Of a stretch of DNA of 64,000 nt, positions 30,163-42,662 are shown one piece after another. Under the pieces are notes generated by a model, which had not been told where the DNA came from, did not search any database, and saw only the letters and a list, made by a program, of their open reading frames with translations. This DNA is from Mycolicibacterium sp. J2. GTDB taxonomy: Bacteria > Actinomycetota > Actinomycetes > Mycobacteriales > Mycobacteriaceae. The stretch's first letter is position 1. Each line of letters begins with the position of its first letter. The stretch covers positions 62,001 through 126,000 of the forward strand of contig NZ_JAPFPY010000012.1 of NCBI RefSeq assembly GCF_026240945.1, given 5' to 3'. A program made the translations under genes and the position numbers.

Positions 30163-31101
30163 TCACGCCTGGCTGGTGAGATAACCACCGCGCCGGAAGA
30201 ACTTGTCCCCACTGTGCTCGGCACCGTCGGCGGAACGCACCTTGGTGATGACCAATCCGCGGTTTCCGCCCAGATACGCCTCGGGTCCGCACACCACGGC
30301 ACCGCCGTCCTCCTGCACGATCACCCGGCCCGGCGTTCCGCCGTAACGGATCTCGGACACCTTGGCTTCCAGAATCTCGATCCGCTCACCGCGGTAGAAC
30401 GTGAACGGGCGCGGATAGGGCTCGGACAGCGCGCGCACCAAGCGCTCGAGCGCGTCGGCCGGCCAGTTCCAGTCGACCAGGCTGTCGCGCTCGGAGCGCT
30501 TGTGGAAGTAGGTGCGCTCGGCCTTGTTCTGCGGCCGCCATTGCGCGGTCCCGGATTCGAGCGCTCCGAGCGCTTCCTTCAGAGCGCCGGGAATCAACGC
30601 GATACCGCGCTCGACGAGTTCGGTTCCGGTGTCGGTGGCGCCGATCGGCAGGGCATGCTGCACCAGGATGTCCCCGGTGTCGAGGTCCTTGTCCATCCGG
30701 TGGATCGTCAGCCCGATCTGCGACTCGCCACTGATCAGGGCCCACAGCACCGGCGAGAAACCGGTGCCCTTCGGCAGCAGGGAGTCGTGCAGGTTCAGCG
30801 TCCCGTGTGGCGGCAGCTCGTACAGTTCCGGCGGCATCCAGGTGTACCAGCTGTTGACCACGATCACATCGGGCTCGGCCCGTTTGACCAGGTCGATGGT
30901 CTCGTTGTCGACGCGCTCGGTGAGGTGGACCGGGATGCCGAGCTCGTGCGCGAGCTCTTCGACGGAATCGGAGAAGATGCCCTTGTAGGCGTCGTCGCTG
31001 GCCGGATGGGTGACGGCGAGCGCAACCTCGTGCCCGAGATCGACCAACGCCTGGAGCGTCTTCACGCCCCACGTCTGGAAACCGAACGACACGATGCGCA
31101 T
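30163..31101 (-). CDS. Formyltransferase-family protein (probable amino-sugar N-formyltransferase)
   Basis: 312 aa from ATG 31101 (GAGGG upstream; an in-frame TTG is at 31107). Methionyl-tRNA formyltransferase fold: the catalytic Asn-His pair is in LNLHDSLLPKGTG and the Asp in HRMDKDLDTGDIL; a C-terminal OB-like domain follows. Not the housekeeping fmt by context (no def/sun nearby). N10-formyl-THF-dependent sugar formyltransferases have this fold and act in O-antigen or LOS synthesis. Operonic with the ATP-grasp gene. Confidence 0.82.
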   Translation of the reverse strand: MRIVSFGFQTWGVKTLQALVDLGHEVALAVTHPASDDAYKGIFSDSVEELAHELGIPVHLTERVDNETIDLVKRAEPDVIVVNSWYTWMPPELYELPPHGTLNLHDSLLPKGTGFSPVLWALISGESQIGLTIHRMDKDLDTGDILVQHALPIGATDTGTELVERGIALIPGALKEALGALESGTAQWRPQNKAERTYFHKRSERDSLVDWNWPADALERLVRALSEPYPRPFTFYRGERIEILEAKVSEIRYGGTPGRVIVQEDGGAVVCGPEAYLGGNRGLVITKVRSADGAEHSGDKFFRRGGYLTSQA

Positions 31102-31199
31102 GACCAAACCCTCACTCAGATACTTTTACGTGGCTGCAATTTGCTGACATTCAGCTGTGAGCCTGTCGAATGTATCCGCGGCGGCGCGCTTTGTGGGGG

Positions 31200-31823
31200 C
31201 TACGTTTGCGGGATCTGCGGCCCGGCGGGATATTCCACCGGCGGCCAGGCACCGAGGTCGTCGCGTGGGGTGGACAGCGCGGTGAACGTGTAGACCAGTG
31301 CGGCCACCGCCGCGGGCAGCACGATGGTCGCGGCGATCTGGAATGCGCCGTGGCCGAAGAACACCGCGGGCGCCTCGGTCACGTAGTGGATGCGGTGCTC
31401 CGGGGTGACCGGCGCCGCGCCGATATCGACGACGCCGTAGCGCCAACGCACCAGCACCGCACCGATGCCCGCGGCGGCGCCGGCGGCGCCGGCGGCACCC
31501 AGGGTCAGCGCGGCCAGCAGCACGGGCCCGCGATGCGCGCGCCACTGCCACACCAGCACCGCAGCCACCACCGCCAGGCCGGAGAGCATGCCGACCAGGA
31601 GGAACTCGCCGAGAAAGAAGTTGTCGGACTCGTTACCCAGGTAGGCCGTGGTCCGGTTGCCGCTCTTGGTCAGCGCGATCACGCCGTGGATCGGCGGCGC
31701 CAGCCAGGCCCACAGCGCACCGATCAGCAGACCGCTGCACGCCACCCCGACGAAGACCCGCAGCGCCGCGGACTTTCGCGAAACCTTGGGGATATCAACG
31801 ATATCCGCGTTCAGAACGGTCAT
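31200..31823 (-). CDS. Conserved membrane protein downstream of bsaP (Rv1591 type)
   Basis: 207 aa from ATG 31823, which overlaps the bsaP stop as ATGA. Four hydrophobic segments (about residues 20-45, 70-92, 100-125 and 155-178) with a periplasmic loop containing the unusual stretch [20 protein letters not shown]. Short cytoplasmic C-tail rich in Pro. Corresponds in position and size to Rv1591. Function unknown; co-transcription with bioB suggests a role near biotin metabolism, but no transporter motif was recognised. Confidence 0.85.
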   Translation of the reverse strand: MTVLNADIVDIPKVSRKSAALRVFVGVACSGLLIGALWAWLAPPIHGVIALTKSGNRTTAYLGNESDNFFLGEFLLVGMLSGLAVVAAVLVWQWRAHRGPVLLAALTLGAAGAAGAAAGIGAVLVRWRYGVVDIGAAPVTPEHRIHYVTEAPAVFFGHGAFQIAATIVLPAAVAALVYTFTALSTPRDDLGAWPPVEYPAGPQIPQT

Positions 31824-32056
31824 CGCCTGGTGTCCAGATCCTTGGAATCGACCTGTCCGTGGCGTGAGCATTTGGCCCACCAGCCGTCGGGTCGGACCTG
31901 CACGATCATCCGGCGGCCACAGTCGGCGCAGAACCGGGGCGGCTCCAAACCGAGCTGGGCGGCGGTCGGGACGGTGCTGCCGGCCGGGCCCCCGGTGTAG
32001 ACGTTGTAGACCCCGGCCCCGACGGGCGCCGGCAACACCGGAACGTCGTCTGTCAT
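31820..32056 (-). CDS. bsaP: Biotin synthase auxiliary protein BsaP
   Basis: 78 aa from ATG 32056 (GTG codons at 32062 and 32059 are in frame). Cys43, Cys46 and Cys63 ([18 protein letters not shown]) could hold a metal or Fe-S cluster. It corresponds to Rv1590, reported to be required for mycobacterial BioB to convert dethiobiotin to biotin. It sits directly after bioB (12 nt) and overlaps the next membrane-protein gene, consistent with a BioB partner. Confidence 0.85.
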   Translation of the reverse strand: MTDDVPVLPAPVGAGVYNVYTGGPAGSTVPTAAQLGLEPPRFCADCGRRMIVQVRPDGWWAKCSRHGQVDSKDLDTRR

Positions 32057-32068
32057 CACCACCCGTTT

Positions 32069-33741
<1,673 letters not shown>

Positions 33742-33768
33742 CGGCTCCCCCGGCCCCAGAGGGCCTTG

Positions 33769-33813
33769 ACTTTCCCGACCGGAAAGTGAAGTCTTCTTTC
33801 CACACCGGAAAGT
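33769..33813. promoter_or_regulatory. Two tandem operators ACTTTCC-N5-GGAAAGT
   Basis: IR1 is perfect (33769-33787, 7-bp arms). IR2 (33795-33813) has 6-bp perfect arms (CTTTCC-N5-GGAAAG) with one outer mismatch. Centres are 26 bp apart. A good -35 (TTGACT, 33766-33771) merges into IR1, so binding would cover the promoter of the membrane-protein/HTH gene pair. The downstream HTH protein is the likely ligand. Confidence 0.7.
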
Positions 33814-33824
33814 GGGGAGGTGCC

Positions 33825-34289
33825 GTGGACGACATCACGCCCGAGGGGGCCCGCAACGCCCTGGAAACCGCCGACCACGCGCGGCGCCGAGTGGCCGCCG
33901 AGATCGGCCTGCCGCGCGGCTATTGGTGGGCGATGGCCGTCGCGTGGGTGACTCTCGGCGTGCTCGGCGATCTCGGCCCGCGCTGGCTGGCCACCGTCGC
34001 GACGATTGCGTTCGCCCTCGGGCACAGCACGGTGGCCGCACGGCTGCTCAGTGGCCGGCACCGGTCGGACCGGGTGCAGGTCAGCGCCGCCACCGCGGGC
34101 CCGCGGGTGCCACTGGTGGTGATCGGGATCCTGCTGAGTCTGGTCGCCCTGACCGTCGCGGCCGGTTTCGCGCTGCACGCCGACGGTGTCCGGCATGCCG
34201 GAACATGGGCCGCGATGCTGGCCGCGGCGGTGGTCGGGTTCGGCGGCCCGGAGATCCTGCGGGTGGCCCGCCGGTGGGCGCATGCCTGA
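33825..34289 (+). CDS. Membrane protein co-transcribed with HTH regulator
   Basis: 154 aa, GTG 33825 with GGAGG 6 nt upstream. A soluble N-terminal helix (ITPEGARNALETADHARRRV) then four hydrophobic segments paired as two hairpins (about 38-58, 60-76, 100-120 and 128-146). The 3' end overlaps the HTH gene by 8 nt. Resembles small uncharacterised actinobacterial membrane proteins paired with winged-helix regulators. Function unknown; regulation by its partner is likely. Confidence 0.8.
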   Translation: MDDITPEGARNALETADHARRRVAAEIGLPRGYWWAMAVAWVTLGVLGDLGPRWLATVATIAFALGHSTVAARLLSGRHRSDRVQVSAATAGPRVPLVVIGILLSLVALTVAAGFALHADGVRHAGTWAAMLAAAVVGFGGPEILRVARRWAHA

Positions 34290-34593
34290 CTCCGCGCGTT
34301 TCGACGACCTGATCCACCCCAGCACCCGGCTGACCTTGGTGGCCACCCTGGACGCCGCCGACTGGGCCGAATTCGGTTATCTGAAGGACCATCTCGGATT
34401 GTCCGACTCGGCGCTGTCCAAGCAGTTGGCCGTCCTGGAGGACGCCGGCTACCTGCACACCGAACGACGGCTCGAGGGCAGCAGGCACAAGCTGCGGGCC
34501 CGGCTCACCGACGCCGGGCGCAATGCCTACCGCGGTCACATTGCCGCGCTGAACGCCATCGTGTCCGGGCGACTCGTGCGGCGGCAGCCGTGA
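34282..34593 (+). CDS. Small winged-helix transcriptional regulator
   Basis: 103 aa, essentially one MarR/ArsR-like winged helix: HPSTRLTLVATLDAADWAEF, recognition region LGLSDSALSKQLAVLEDAGYL, and wing ERRLEGSRHKLRARLTDAG. No effector domain. Encoded last in an operon preceded by two ACTTTCC/GGAAAGT operators, which it probably binds. The stop abuts the convergent 2H phosphoesterase stop with no spacer. Confidence 0.88.
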   Translation: MPDSARFDDLIHPSTRLTLVATLDAADWAEFGYLKDHLGLSDSALSKQLAVLEDAGYLHTERRLEGSRHKLRARLTDAGRNAYRGHIAALNAIVSGRLVRRQP

Positions 34594-35115
34594 TCAGTGC
34601 GGCCGGAACTCCACGAATCGCTCGATGCGGGTGCCACCGTCCCAGAGCCGCAGCCCGATGGCGGTGGCCTCGATCTCGGTGGGCCGCCCCGCGACACGCA
34701 GCGCGGTGGCCAGCTGGGCCGGTTCGACACGGCGCGCCAGCGTGACGTGCGGCGTCCAATCCCCCGGCAGGGTGTGCGGCAGCGGACCGGGACGCAGATA
34801 CGGCGCTCCGAGGCGGGCGACCTCGCCGTGCAGGTCCAGCAGTTCGGTGCTGGGCACCACGAGCCGGGCCAGGATCCCCGCCGAGCGGCCGAACAGCAGC
34901 GCGGCACCGATGCGGGCGCGCAACGGGAACCGGCCGGCCAGCCCGGCGAGCGCCGCGAGCACCCCGTCGTCGATCCGGTCGGCGACGCTGACGGTGGCAT
35001 GCGGCCGCGCCCCCGGCGATTGAGCCCTGATGCCGTGCTCACGCAGGGCGTCCCATATCGACCGGACCGCGGTCTCGGTGTCCGGGTCGAAGACCAGCTC
35101 GACGGAGTGCACCAT
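34594..35115 (-). CDS. 2H phosphoesterase / 2'-5' RNA ligase-like protein
   Basis: 173 aa from ATG 35115. The two H-x-T/S motifs of the 2H superfamily are PHATVSV (about residue 34) and PHVTLARR (about 125). The family includes LigT-type RNA ligases and cyclic phosphodiesterases. Located one base after the bioD stop, as Rv1571 follows bioD in M. tuberculosis, so probably translated from the bioF-bioD mRNA. Substrate unknown. Confidence 0.88.
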   Translation of the reverse strand: MVHSVELVFDPDTETAVRSIWDALREHGIRAQSPGARPHATVSVADRIDDGVLAALAGLAGRFPLRARIGAALLFGRSAGILARLVVPSTELLDLHGEVARLGAPYLRPGPLPHTLPGDWTPHVTLARRVEPAQLATALRVAGRPTEIEATAIGLRLWDGGTRIERFVEFRPH

Positions 35116-35116
35116 C

Positions 35117-35818
35117 TCAGACCAGGCCGGCCAGCCAATCACGGTCGAAAGCGGCGGCGCTGATCGCGGCGAAATCGCCGGCACGCGCGGCACCGGCCGG
35201 CAGCACGGCACGCACGGGGGCCAACCGGGCCAGCTCCTCCCGGTTGCCCAGTTTGGCCACCCCGGGATCGGCCGGCCAGCTCCCGATGACCAGTCCCGCA
35301 CACGGAACTCCATGAGCGGCAAGAGATTCCAACGTCAGCGCGGTGTGGTTCAGGGTGCCCAGCCCGGGTGCGACGACCAGCAGCACCGGAGCATCGAGGT
35401 CGACGGCGAGATCCCGCAGCGTCACCCCGGCCGACCCCAGCTCGACCAGCAACCCGCCGGCACCCTCGACCAGGGTCAGCCGGCCCGGGGCGTCGACCGC
35501 CCGCACCGACGCGACCAGCTCGGCCCGGGTGGGCAACGGCAGGCCCGCCCGCGTCGCCGCGGCCACCGGCGCCAACGGCTCGGGATAACGCCAGCCGCCG
35601 TGCAGTGCGGTGACACCGGCCAGCCGGCCGACCTCGCCCAGGTCGTCATCGCCGGGCGTCGGCTCTCCCGTCGCTGCGCTCGCCCCGACGGTGCCGGTCT
35701 GCACCGGCTTGCACACCGCCACGTCCAGCCCGGCCTGCCGCGCCGCACCGGCCAGCGCCGCGGTGGTCACCGTCTTGCCGACACCGGTATCGGTGCCGGT
35801 CACCAACAGCAGGCTCAT
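35117..35818 (-). CDS. bioD: Dethiobiotin synthetase
   Basis: ATP-dependent carboxylation of diaminopelargonate to dethiobiotin. 233 aa, ATG 35818 overlapping the bioF stop. P-loop GTDTGVGKT, Lys in [19 protein letters not shown]. Compared with the M. tuberculosis protein as I recall it, about 12 residues ([12 protein letters not shown], codons at 35654-35689) are inserted between QTGT and GDDDL. The insert is encoded by a GAGCGCAGCGACGGGAG-type sequence common between mycobacterial genes. Confidence 0.95.
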   Translation of the reverse strand: MSLLLVTGTDTGVGKTVTTAALAGAARQAGLDVAVCKPVQTGTVGASAATGEPTPGDDDLGEVGRLAGVTALHGGWRYPEPLAPVAAATRAGLPLPTRAELVASVRAVDAPGRLTLVEGAGGLLVELGSAGVTLRDLAVDLDAPVLLVVAPGLGTLNHTALTLESLAAHGVPCAGLVIGSWPADPGVAKLGNREELARLAPVRAVLPAGAARAGDFAAISAAAFDRDWLAGLV

Positions 35819-36960
35819 CGCGCCGACGCGAGTACGTCGGTCAGCACCTCGCGGGCCAACTGCATCTCGTCGGCGGACAGCGACGCCCGCGCGGTCAGCC
35901 GCAGCCGGGAGGTGCCGGCGGGCACGCTCGGCGGCCGGAAACAGCCGACCCGCACGCCGCGGTCCAGGCAGGCCGCCGCGGCAGCGACGGCCACCTCGGG
36001 CTCGCCGAGGATCACCGACACCACCGCCGAGGTGGGGTCGTCGGGCACATCGCAGATCCGGGCCAGTTCGGTCGCGCGGGCCAGCACCGCGGCCGCCCGC
36101 TGCGGCTCGGCGATCAGCACGCGCAGTGCGGCCAGGGCCGCACCGACGGCGGCCGGCGCCAACCCGGTGTCGAAGATGAACGGGCGGGCGGCGTCGATCA
36201 GGTGCGCCCGCACCGCCTCGGGTCCGAGCACCACCCCGCCCTGCGAGCCGAGCGCCTTGGACAGCGTCGTCGTCATCACCACGTCGGGAGCACCGGCGAG
36301 CCCGGTCTCGAACAGCAGACCCTGGCCACCGGTGCCGCGCACCCCGATCCCGTGCGCCTCGTCGACGAACAGCAACGCGCCGTGCCTGCGGCACACCTCG
36401 TGCAGCTCGCGCAGCGGGGCCAGCACACCGTCGGCAGAGAAGACCGACTCGGTGACCACCACTGCCCGGTGCTCGGTCCGCTCGGCCAGCGCTGCCTCGA
36501 CGGCGGCCACGTCCCGGTGCGGGGCGATGGTGACCCGGGCCCGGGACAGCCGGCAGGCGTCCACCAGCGACGCATGGGACAACGCGTCGGACACGATCAG
36601 CGACCCCGGCCCGGACAGGGCGACCAGGGCACCGAGATTGGCGGTGTAGCCCGAGGAGAACACCAGTGCCGATTCGGCGCCGGTGAAGCGGGCCAGCTCG
36701 GTCTCGAACTCCTCGTGCAGCTCGGTGTTGCCGGTGACCAGGCGGGAGCCACCCGCGCCGGCCCCCCAGGTGCGCAACGCCTGCACCCCGCCGTCGAGCA
36801 CGGCGGGATGTTGGGACAACCCGAGGTAGTCGTTGGAGGCAAGGTCCAGTTCGGCGCCGACCGGCGGGCGAACCCGCAGCGCGCGGCGCAGCCCGGCGGA
36901 GCGGCGCTGCTGCTCGATGTCGGCGAGCCAGGCCAGCGGCGAAAGACCGGTGCGGGTCAC
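35815..36960 (-). CDS. bioF: 8-Amino-7-oxononanoate synthase
   Basis: PLP enzyme condensing pimeloyl thioester with L-alanine. 381 aa with [15 protein letters not shown], the HASLVD catalytic His, DEAHGIGV and Schiff-base Lys235 in [15 protein letters not shown] 36960 has GGAGG about 10 nt upstream, and the BioQ box 36976-36988 lies just before it. Heads a bioF-bioD-2H operon. Confidence 0.97.
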   Translation of the reverse strand: MTRTGLSPLAWLADIEQQRRSAGLRRALRVRPPVGAELDLASNDYLGLSQHPAVLDGGVQALRTWGAGAGGSRLVTGNTELHEEFETELARFTGAESALVFSSGYTANLGALVALSGPGSLIVSDALSHASLVDACRLSRARVTIAPHRDVAAVEAALAERTEHRAVVVTESVFSADGVLAPLRELHEVCRRHGALLFVDEAHGIGVRGTGGQGLLFETGLAGAPDVVMTTTLSKALGSQGGVVLGPEAVRAHLIDAARPFIFDTGLAPAAVGAALAALRVLIAEPQRAAAVLARATELARICDVPDDPTSAVVSVILGEPEVAVAAAAACLDRGVRVGCFRPPSVPAGTSRLRLTARASLSADEMQLAREVLTDVLASAR

Positions 36961-36975
36961 GGTGCGACCACCTCC

Positions 36976-36988
36976 TGAACGGTGTTCA
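36976..36988. promoter_or_regulatory. BioQ box between bioA and bioF
   Basis: Perfect palindrome TGAAC-GGT-GTTCA, identical in arms to the bioB/bioQ box. It lies in the 36-nt gap 16 nt before the bioF GTG, so it probably overlaps the bioF promoter or start site. No such box was found upstream of bioA. Confidence 0.85.
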
Positions 36989-36996
36989 ATTCCCGC

Positions 36997-38289
36997 TCAG
37001 ACTAGCGCACGCGCCACCGCCACCATCGCCGCACCGATCTGCGCGACCTCGCCCGGGGTGCAGATGAACGGCGGCATCGCGTAGACCAGCCGGCCGAATG
37101 GCCGCAGCCACACCCCGCACCGCAATGCCGCCTCGGTGGCCACCGCCATGTCCACCGGCTCGACCATCTCGACCACCCCGATCGCCCCCAGTACCCGGAC
37201 GTCGGCCACCCCCGCCAGTTCCCGCGCCGGTTCCAGCCCGGCGCGCAGACCGGCCTCGATCGCGCGCACCCGCGCCGGCCAGTCACCGCTGAGCAGCAAC
37301 TCCACCGAGGCCACCGAGACCGCGCACGCCAGCGCGTTGGCCATGAACGTCGGGCCGTGCATCAACGTCCCCGGCTCGCCGGTGCTGATGGTCCGCGCCA
37401 CCTCCGCCGTGCACAACGTGGCGGCCAAGGTGACGTATCCGCCGGTGAGGGCCTTGCCCACACACATGATGTCCGGGGTGACCCCGGCGTGGTCGGCGGC
37501 GAACAGCGCGCCGGTGCGCCCGAAACCGGTCGCGATCTCGTCGAAGATGAGCAGCACGCCGTGCCGGTCACACGCCGCGCGCAGATCGGTCAGATACCGG
37601 GGATCGTGGAAACGCATGCCGCCGGCGCCCTGCACCACGGGTTCGACGATGACGGCGGCCAGCTCGCCGGCATGCTCGGCCAGCTGGGCCTCGAACGCCG
37701 CGCTGTAGCCGGGGTCGTAGTCCGACGGCACCCGCGGGGCGAACACCTGCGGGGTCAGCACATCGGTCCACAGCTCGTGCATGCCGCCGTCGGGGTCACA
37801 CACACTCATCGGGGTGAACGTGTCACCGTGATAGCCACCCCGCCAGGTCATCAGCCGGTGCTTGGCCGGCTTGCCCCGACTGCGCCAGTACTGCAGCGCC
37901 ATCTTGGCCGCCACCTCGACGGCCACCGAGCCCGAATCGCTGAAGAACACCGTCTCCAAGCCGGCCGGCGTGATCTCGACCAGCAGCTGCGCCAGCCGGG
38001 CGGCGGGCTCGTGGGTGAGCCCGCCGAACATGACGTGGTTCATGGTGGCCAGCTGCGCGGTGATGGCCGCGTCGAGCACCGGGTGACCGTGCCCGTGCAC
38101 CGCCGTCCACCACGAGCTCATCGCGTCCAGCGCCTGGATCCGGGCGCCGTCGTGCACCAGCGTCAGCCAGGCGCCCTTGGCGCCGACGGCGACCACCGGC
38201 GGCAGCGCCCCGGCGCCGATGGTGCTGTAGGGGTGCCAGACATGCGCGGCGTCGATGGCGCTGATCTCGTCGGGTGTCAACGCGGGCAT
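36997..38289 (-). CDS. bioA: Adenosylmethionine-8-amino-7-oxononanoate aminotransferase
   Basis: Uses SAM as amino donor to form 7,8-diaminopelargonate. 430 aa from ATG 38289, chosen because TAGTGT (38303-38298) lies 8 nt upstream as a leaderless -10; a GTG at 38316 is in frame. Motifs: [53 protein letters not shown] and Schiff-base Lys279 in VGKALTGGY. Separated from bioF by a BioQ-box gap, so bioF may have its own promoter. Confidence 0.96.
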   Translation of the reverse strand: MPALTPDEISAIDAAHVWHPYSTIGAGALPPVVAVGAKGAWLTLVHDGARIQALDAMSSWWTAVHGHGHPVLDAAITAQLATMNHVMFGGLTHEPAARLAQLLVEITPAGLETVFFSDSGSVAVEVAAKMALQYWRSRGKPAKHRLMTWRGGYHGDTFTPMSVCDPDGGMHELWTDVLTPQVFAPRVPSDYDPGYSAAFEAQLAEHAGELAAVIVEPVVQGAGGMRFHDPRYLTDLRAACDRHGVLLIFDEIATGFGRTGALFAADHAGVTPDIMCVGKALTGGYVTLAATLCTAEVARTISTGEPGTLMHGPTFMANALACAVSVASVELLLSGDWPARVRAIEAGLRAGLEPARELAGVADVRVLGAIGVVEMVEPVDMAVATEAALRCGVWLRPFGRLVYAMPPFICTPGEVAQIGAAMVAVARALV

Positions 38290-38381
38290 GGGATCCGACA
38301 CTATCGCTTTGCTCACAGACGACGCGGCGGCGCCCGTGACCTGAGGTATCCAGGGTTCTTGGGTAGATTGAGTCACCGACC

Positions 38382-40520
38382 ATGAAGAACCCGACCACCA
38401 GCCGGACCGCCTCCGGTGCCGCCGACCGCGCCGAAATGGGTACCCGCACATCGGGTTTCTACCGGCACGACCTGGACGGGTTGCGCGGGGTGGCGATCGC
38501 CCTGGTGGCGGTGTTCCACGTCTGGTTCGGGCGGGTTTCCGGTGGTGTCGACGTGTTCCTCGCCCTGTCCGGATTCTTCTTCGGCGGCCGGCTGCTGCGC
38601 ATGGCGCTGCGGCCCGGCGCGGCACTGCGGCCGGTGCCCGAGGTCGTCCGGTTGGTGCGGCGGCTGCTACCCGCACTGGTGGTGGTGCTGGCCGCCGCCG
38701 CGGTGCTGACCATCCTGGTGCAGCCGGAAACCCGCTGGGAGACGTTTGCTGACCAGAGCCTGGCAAGCCTGGGCTACTTCCAGAACTGGGAGTTGGCCGA
38801 CACCGCCGCCAACTACCTCCGCGCCGGTGAGGCCGTCAGCCCGCTGCAGCACATCTGGTCGATGTCGGTGCAGGGCCAGTTCTACATCGCCTTCCTGGCG
38901 CTGGTGTTCGGGTTCGCTTATCTGTTGCGCAACCGGCTGGGGCGGCACCTGCGGGCCGCGTTCATCGTCCTCATCGCGGCGTTGGCCGTCGCCTCCTTCG
39001 TGTACGCGATCATCGCGCACAACACCGATCAGGCCACCGCGTATTTCAACAGCTTCGCCCGCGGCTGGGAGCTGCTCGCCGGCGTCCTGGCCGGTGCCCT
39101 GGTCCCGCGGGTGCACTGGCCTAGCTGGCTGCGCACGGTGATCGCCACCCTGGCACTGGTCGCGATCGTCGGCTGCGGTGCCGTCATCGACGGGGTGCGG
39201 GAGTTCCCCGGACCGTGGGCGCTGGTGCCTGTCGGGGCCACCGTGCTGTTCATCCTGTCGGCGGCCAACCGCGGTGACGCGCCGCTGCCCGCACCCAACC
39301 GGCTGCTGGCCACCAAGCCGTTCGTGTCGCTGGGGTCGATGGCGTACGCGCTGTATCTGTGGCACTGGCCACTGCTGATCTTCTGGCTGGCCTACAGCGG
39401 CGGCGCGCACGCCGGCCTGTTGGACGGTTCGATCGTGCTGCTGGTGTCCGGGGTGCTGGCCTGGCTGACCACCCGGTATGTGGAGACACCGCTGCGCTAC
39501 CGGGCGACGGCGGCCCGCACCGCCCCGGTCGTGCCGTGGCGCGCCCGGCTGCGCCGCCCGACGATCGCGCTCGGCTCGGTGGTCACCCTGCTCGGGGTGG
39601 CGCTGACGGCGACGTCGTTCACCTGGCGGGAACACGTCACGGTGCAGCGGGCCAGCGGCAAGGAACTGTCCGGGCTCTCGGCCCGCGATTACCCGGGGGC
39701 GCGGGCGCTGCTTAACCATGCCAAGGTGCCCAAACTGCCGATGCGGCCCACCGTGCTGGAGGCCAAGAACGACCTGCCGGAAACCACCGACGACGGCTGT
39801 ATCGCCGACTTCGACAGCGTCGACATCCTCAACTGCACCTACGGCGACAAGGCTGCCACGCGGACCGTCGCGCTGGCCGGTGGTTCACACGCCGAACACT
39901 GGATCACCGCGCTGGACCTGCTCGGCCGGCTGCACCACTTCAAGATCGTCACCTACCTGAAGATGGGTTGCCCGCTGACAACCGAGGAGAACCCCCTCGT
40001 CATGGGCGACAACCGGCCCTACCCCAACTGCCGGGAGTGGAACCAGAAGGTGATGCCCAAACTGCTCGCCGACCATCCCGACTACGTGTTCACCACCTCG
40101 ACCCGGCCGTGGAACATCAAGGACGGTGACGTGATGCCCGGCTTCTACATCGGCATCTGGCAGCAGTTCGCCGACGCCGGGATCGACGTGCTGGCGATGC
40201 GGGACACCCCGTGGCTGGTGCGCAACGGCAAGCCGTACTTCGCCGCCGACTGCCTGGCCGACGGTGGGGACGCCATCTCCTGCGGCATGAAGCGCTCTGC
40301 GGTACTGTCCGACCACAACCCCACCCTGGATTTCGTAGGAAGGTTTCCCAACCTCAAGCCGCTCGACATGAGCGACGCCGTGTGCCGGCCGGACGTGTGT
40401 CGAGTTGTGGAGGGAAATGTGTTGATGTATCACGATTCTCACCATCTATCGACCACCTACATGCGCACCATGACGAACGAGTTGGGCCGCCAGATGGCGG
40501 CCGCGACGGGGTGGTGGTGA
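38382..40520 (+). CDS. Membrane acyltransferase with C-terminal SGNH domain (OafA type)
   Basis: 712 aa. The N-terminal acyltransferase-3 domain has about ten transmembrane helices and the motif [19 protein letters not shown], with the [16 protein letters not shown] block. The C-terminal extracytoplasmic SGNH-like domain begins near residue 450, with [11 protein letters not shown] at the nucleophile position and YHDSHHLS as the Asp-x-x-His end. Such two-domain proteins O-acetylate or O-acylate surface glycans or lipids. Similar to Rv1565c in position. It ends 1 nt before treX, but a functional link to trehalose synthesis is not known. Confidence 0.9.
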   Translation: MKNPTTSRTASGAADRAEMGTRTSGFYRHDLDGLRGVAIALVAVFHVWFGRVSGGVDVFLALSGFFFGGRLLRMALRPGAALRPVPEVVRLVRRLLPALVVVLAAAAVLTILVQPETRWETFADQSLASLGYFQNWELADTAANYLRAGEAVSPLQHIWSMSVQGQFYIAFLALVFGFAYLLRNRLGRHLRAAFIVLIAALAVASFVYAIIAHNTDQATAYFNSFARGWELLAGVLAGALVPRVHWPSWLRTVIATLALVAIVGCGAVIDGVREFPGPWALVPVGATVLFILSAANRGDAPLPAPNRLLATKPFVSLGSMAYALYLWHWPLLIFWLAYSGGAHAGLLDGSIVLLVSGVLAWLTTRYVETPLRYRATAARTAPVVPWRARLRRPTIALGSVVTLLGVALTATSFTWREHVTVQRASGKELSGLSARDYPGARALLNHAKVPKLPMRPTVLEAKNDLPETTDDGCIADFDSVDILNCTYGDKAATRTVALAGGSHAEHWITALDLLGRLHHFKIVTYLKMGCPLTTEENPLVMGDNRPYPNCREWNQKVMPKLLADHPDYVFTTSTRPWNIKDGDVMPGFYIGIWQQFADAGIDVLAMRDTPWLVRNGKPYFAADCLADGGDAISCGMKRSAVLSDHNPTLDFVGRFPNLKPLDMSDAVCRPDVCRVVEGNVLMYHDSHHLSTTYMRTMTNELGRQMAAATGWW

Positions 40521-40521
40521 C

Positions 40522-42651
<2,130 letters not shown>

Positions 42652-42662
42652 GCGGGCTCCCG

